Made by a program: the position numbers and the translations under genes. From an uncultured Burkholderiaceae bacterium (GTDB lineage: Bacteria; Pseudomonadota; Gammaproteobacteria; Burkholderiales; Burkholderiaceae): a stretch of 15,908 nt of DNA. Under the pieces are notes generated by a model. The model ran no database searches. It saw nothing but the letters and a program-made list of their open reading frames with translations, and was not told where the DNA came from. The stretch lies in contig CALMPB010000355.1 of NCBI GenBank assembly GCA_937871985.1, positions 1 through 15,908 on the forward strand, in the 5' to 3' direction. Shown piece by piece: positions 13,604 through 15,908 of this stretch (its first letter is position 1; every line of letters starts with the position of its first letter).

Positions 13604-13698
13604 GGCAAGAATCACGAACTGATTTCTTCGAATTCTCGGGTGCTTTCAACGGCCTGCACGCGACTAGCACGCGGGAATGTGATTCGTGCAGAGGATCC

Positions 13699-13702
13699 CT
13701 AA
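13699..13702 (+). repeat. CTAA target duplication of the IS5 element, right copy
   Basis: CTAA directly follows the right IS5 end and matches the copy at 11181-11184. Confidence 0.88.
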
Positions 13703-13904
13703 GACGCGGGTTCCCTTGCTGTTGATCTATGGCGCCCAGGACGCACTTGTGAAAGCCAAACCCGCTATCGCCAGAGCCAAGAGCCTCAATCCCAAAGTGC
13801 AAAGCAAGCTGTATCCGGCATCGGGGCACGCGCCGTTCCTCGAAGAGTCTGATCGCTTCAATCACGATCTCTTGGAGTTCATCCACAAGGCTGATCCGCA
13901 TTGA
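13703..13904 (+). pseudogene. Secreted alpha/beta hydrolase, 3' part
   Basis: The remainder of the split hydrolase. VPLLLIYGAQDALV carries the catalytic aspartate (D249 of the rebuilt protein) and YPASGHAPFLEE the histidine (H278), ending ...EFIHKADPH. Joined to the 5' part after excision of the IS and one CTAA, the frame continues exactly to give 302 residues. An ATG-like reading starting inside the IS5 end at 13686 could be translated but would make only a fragment without the nucleophile. Confidence 0.92.
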
Positions 13905-14080
13905 TGACTTGTCGTGTCAGGAGACGTTGATGCCGGATTTCGACCAAAATTTTCGCAGTGCAGAACTTAGACCGATGTCATTGCTGCGCTTAAAGTGGAG
14001 AATTCGTCCCCAATCGCCCCGTAACCATCCCCTAGCCTTGGCCGTTTCGCCTAGCGTCGGGTAGCTCGCAGCCGCTGCAT

Positions 14081-14121
14081 TGCACAAATCTTCCAGATTT
14101 TCTGTGGGTAGGGGCTAAGAT
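14081..14121 (+). promoter_or_regulatory. Promoter of the AraC gene with an 18-bp regulator site
   Basis: TGCACAAATCTTCCAGAT (14081-14098) is followed after 17 bp by a -10-like TAAGAT (14116-14121). The same 18-mer, with one change, precedes the exporter gene at a matching distance from its own -10-like box. The site covers the position of the -35 box, as expected for a class II activator such as an AraC protein. The rest of the 258 bp between the hydrolase remnant and the AraC gene shows no gene. Confidence 0.6.
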
Positions 14122-14162
14122 GATCGTTCACCTTGGCTAACCGTCCTTCCTGCTAGGCAACC

Positions 14163-15005
14163 ATGGCTACCGACAGCTGGATCAACGTGAAGCAGGACCC
14201 CGAAAGCGGTATCGAAACCATTCGTGCCCATTTCGAGGGGCACGCCTACGATCCGCACTGGCACGACAGTTATCTAATCGGCTTCACCGAGCAGGGTGTG
14301 CAACAGTTCCACTGCCGCAAGGAGCTGCACAACAGCACCGCGGGCCAGGTGTTCATGCTGGAACCCGGTGAAATCCACGATGGCTATGCACCCGCGCCGG
14401 GCGGCTTCACATACTCCATGCTTTACTTGGACCCGCAATGGATTGAGCGGGAGTTGCGAGCATTGTTCGAGAATGCCCCCGATCACTGCCAGCCGAGTTT
14501 CGACAAGACCCTACCCTGTGAACCCGGCCTGATGCCCTGTATCGTCAACGCCGTTTTAGCGCTACAGCGCAATGAGCTACGTATGGTGCGGCAGGCATCG
14601 TTGGATGCCCTGCTGGAGCGACTTTCGCGGCAACTGCTTTGGCGTACACGGGATGCGGTAGACCCGCGTCTGCCTTCGGTGGCCATTCGTGCCCGCGACT
14701 ATCTGCACGGGCACTTTCAGCAGGACATCAACCTCGAGGATCTGGCCCATGCGTGCGGGGTTGACCGCTTTCGTCTCTCCCGCGCGTTCAAGGCAGCCTT
14801 TGGCCTGGCGCCGCATGCTTACCTAGTGCAATTGCGCTTGGCCCAGGCTCGGCGCCTGCTCGCGAATGGCTGGCCTCCCGCCCACGTGGCCATCGACCTG
14901 GGCTTTGCCGACCAGAGCCACCTGGGGCGCTGGTTCCGGCGGGCCTATGGCTTTACGCCGGCAATCTACCGCCGATCCTGCACAAATCTTCAAGATCACT
15001 GGTGA
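14163..15005 (+). CDS. AraC-family transcriptional regulator
   Basis: A 280-residue regulator. The N-terminal cupin-like sensor domain (about residues 15-160) begins with HAYDPHWHDSYLIGFTEQGVQQF and includes MLEPGEIHDGY, as in AraC regulators that sense small ligands. The C-terminal DNA-binding domain (about 185-275) has two helix-turn-helix units, with DINLEDLAHACGVDRFRLSRAF and AIDLGFADQSHLGRWFRRAYGFTPAIYRR matching the family signature. The ATG at 14163 has only a weak ribosome binding site. It precedes an RhtB/LysE exporter gene by 45 bp, a frequent pairing. Its last codons contain the second copy of the presumed operator, so the exporter promoter lies within the gene end. The ligand is likely an exported amino acid or analogue, by inference. 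Confidence 0.93.
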   Translation: MATDSWINVKQDPESGIETIRAHFEGHAYDPHWHDSYLIGFTEQGVQQFHCRKELHNSTAGQVFMLEPGEIHDGYAPAPGGFTYSMLYLDPQWIERELRALFENAPDHCQPSFDKTLPCEPGLMPCIVNAVLALQRNELRMVRQASLDALLERLSRQLLWRTRDAVDPRLPSVAIRARDYLHGHFQQDINLEDLAHACGVDRFRLSRAFKAAFGLAPHAYLVQLRLAQARRLLANGWPPAHVAIDLGFADQSHLGRWFRRAYGFTPAIYRRSCTNLQDHW

Positions 15006-15020
15006 GTTGCTGCGGACAAT
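14979..15020 (+). promoter_or_regulatory. Promoter of the RhtB/LysE exporter with an 18-bp regulator site
   Basis: TGCACAAATCTTCAAGAT (14979-14996) lies inside the last codons of the AraC gene and matches the site at 14081 in 17 of 18 bases. After 18 bp comes GACAAT (15015-15020), a reasonable -10 box, and the exporter starts at 15051. The repeated spacing argues for a functional site rather than a chance coding repeat. Confidence 0.6.
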
Positions 15021-15050
15021 CGACTCCTAGCAAGTGACTGGAGTCCGTCA

Positions 15051-15659
15051 ATGAACACCCTCTCTTTCAACCAACTCTTGCCCTTCGTGCTCTTTGCCTT
15101 CGTTGCTTCTATCACGCCGGGCCCCACCAATTTATTGATTCTCGGTGGCGCCGTCCGCCACGGTCTGCTGGCTGTTTTGCCTCTTGTGCTCGGCGCCGCT
15201 GTGGGTGCGGCCGGCCTGCTGCTGGTGGTTGGCCTCGGGCTTGGTGAGATGCTTCTGCATTATCCGCTGCTACAGAATGGCATGGCCTTGGTGGGGGTGG
15301 CCTGGATCAGTTGGCTGGGTTGGAAGCTCTTCAACGCCTCGGCTAGTGGTATCGAGGCCGAAACCTCCGGCAATCGTCCAGGTGCCATCCATGGCGCCGG
15401 ACTGCAACTGATCAACCCCAAGACCTGGATGATGGCGTTGTCAGTGGTGAGCGTTTTCGTCGATGCCGGCTCAGGCCCGGCAACCTATGGTTTGTATGCG
15501 GCGATCTTCCTGTTGATAGCGCTGCCTTGTCTGACGGTTTGGGCGTTGTTGGGCAGGGGCGCTGCTCGTCTTCTTGCATCGCCGAGGGCCATACGGTGCT
15601 TCAACCAGGGAATGGCACTGCTGCTGGTTACATCGGCCTGGATAGGCGTGCTGAGCTAG
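15051..15659 (+). CDS. RhtB/LysE-family amino-acid exporter
   Basis: A 202-residue inner-membrane protein with about six predicted hydrophobic segments. FAFVASITPGPTNLLILGGAVRHG carries the RhtB-type PGP motif near the N-terminus, and LQLINPKTWMMALSVVSVF is the conserved LxNPK segment. The family exports homoserine, threonine, cysteine-pathway metabolites and other amino acids; the substrate here is not identifiable. CTGGAG lies before the ATG at suitable spacing. The AraC gene immediately upstream and the shared operator-like sites make it the likely target. It belongs to the same superfamily as the ArgO protein at 2106 but a different branch. Confidence 0.93.
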   Translation: MNTLSFNQLLPFVLFAFVASITPGPTNLLILGGAVRHGLLAVLPLVLGAAVGAAGLLLVVGLGLGEMLLHYPLLQNGMALVGVAWISWLGWKLFNASASGIEAETSGNRPGAIHGAGLQLINPKTWMMALSVVSVFVDAGSGPATYGLYAAIFLLIALPCLTVWALLGRGAARLLASPRAIRCFNQGMALLLVTSAWIGVLS

Positions 15660-15665
15660 TCTTGC

Positions 15666-15789
15666 GTGCTCCAAGGCCAACGCACAGTCACCTTGCTGTT
15701 CGTGCTGGCGCTTCCAAATGCCCTGCAGGCTTTTGGCGATACCCAGCATTTGGGTCATGTGACGGAGGGGCGTCTGGTCGTGACCCTAG
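15666..15789 (+). pseudogene. Possible 5' fragment of a secreted-protein gene cut by an IS5-type end
   Basis: From GTG 15666 the frame reads a short basic start, then TVTLLFVLALPNALQAFG, which looks like a signal peptide, then DTQHLGHVTEGRLVVTL, ending at TAA 15798 just inside a presumed IS end. The frame continues directly from the exporter stop codon, there is no clear ribosome binding site, and I recognise no family. It may be a real gene truncated by the insertion or chance coding. Confidence 0.3.
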
Positions 15790-15908
15790 GGAACCTCTAA
15801 AAACCCGTGAAATTTCAAAAAATCAAGTCGTAACCCATTGATTTTATTGAACTGAAATTTTGAAAAATTAGGGAAGGTCTGCGCAATGCGCTTTGAGATG
15901 TGCTGATG
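15790..15908 (+). mobile_element. Left end of a second IS5-type element (partial)
   Basis: CTAG (15786-15789) is followed by GGAACCTCT (15790-15798), the same nine bases that begin the IS5 element after CTAA at 11185. Base composition turns sharply AT-rich from here. A second terminus-like sequence, TTAGGGAAGGTCTGCGCAA, follows from about 15868, so two IS ends may be stacked. The element leaves the window before any transposase motif. Confidence 0.45.

Larger units (their letters stand above)
11185..13698 (+). mobile_element. IS5-family element interrupted by an IS3-family element
   Basis: The left end GGAACCTCTGCACGAATC (11185-11202) matches the complement of the right end (13681-13698) at 17 of 18 positions, and both abut CTAA. 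Subtracting the 1318-bp IS3 element and its 3-bp duplication leaves 1193 bp, a normal IS5 size. The IS3 element lies in the short leader between the left end and the transposase, which itself appears intact. This element arrived first, splitting the hydrolase gene. Confidence 0.93.

Noticed and set aside
1..15908. CRISPR array, tRNA, rRNA, toxin-antitoxin or phage-defence genes
   Set aside because: No regularly spaced repeats, tRNA-like cloverleafs or matching protein motifs were seen on either strand.

Overview
The window is a GC-rich, densely coded stretch of a proteobacterial chromosome. Gene content (ArgP/ArgO pair, guanidine-II-controlled Gdx, MOSC-reductase fusion, several IS families) fits a betaproteobacterium of the Burkholderiales, perhaps Comamonadaceae. 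That assignment rests on gene style and GC only; no rRNA or marker gene is present. No tRNA, rRNA, CRISPR array or recognisable defence system was found.

Left part (1-1101): a leftward pair, a small secreted DUF2946-type protein followed by the first codons of a gene that may be a TonB-dependent receptor. Diverging from it is a small ABM-type monooxygenase with a TTG start, behind a promoter that looks MerR-regulated.

Central housekeeping part (1101-8224): argP (LysR family) diverges from an ArgO/LysE amino-acid exporter. A rightward run follows: PaiB-like FMN protein, B3/B4-domain protein, Gdx guanidinium exporter, DinB-like protein and an Fpg/Nei DNA glycosylase. Gdx is preceded by a good match to a guanidine-II (mini-ykkC) riboswitch. 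Convergent to this run is a 651-residue fusion of MOSC, ferredoxin-reductase and 2Fe-2S ferredoxin domains.

Mobile part (8349-13904): an IS4-family element with perfect 15-bp ends and a 12-bp target duplication lies upstream of the MOSC fusion gene. Its transposase is split by a frame change at CCC-TGA, and a palindrome covers its ribosome binding site. Next is a MerR regulator divergent from a secreted alpha/beta hydrolase. An IS5-family element at CTAA has split the hydrolase, and an IS3-family element has inserted into the IS5 leader. Removing the insertions and one copy of the CTAA repeat restores a 302-residue hydrolase with its complete catalytic triad.

Right part (13905-15908): an AraC regulator and an RhtB/LysE exporter, each preceded by the same 18-bp site at nearly the same distance from a -10-like box, which suggests one regulator controlling both promoters. 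The window ends in a short broken reading frame and what appears to be the left end of another IS5-type element inserted at CTAG.

The most useful observations are the guanidine-II riboswitch with an extra hairpin between its two arms, the paired AraC sites, the nested IS disruption, and the two translation-level oddities of the IS4 element. Nothing here clearly amounts to a wholly new system.
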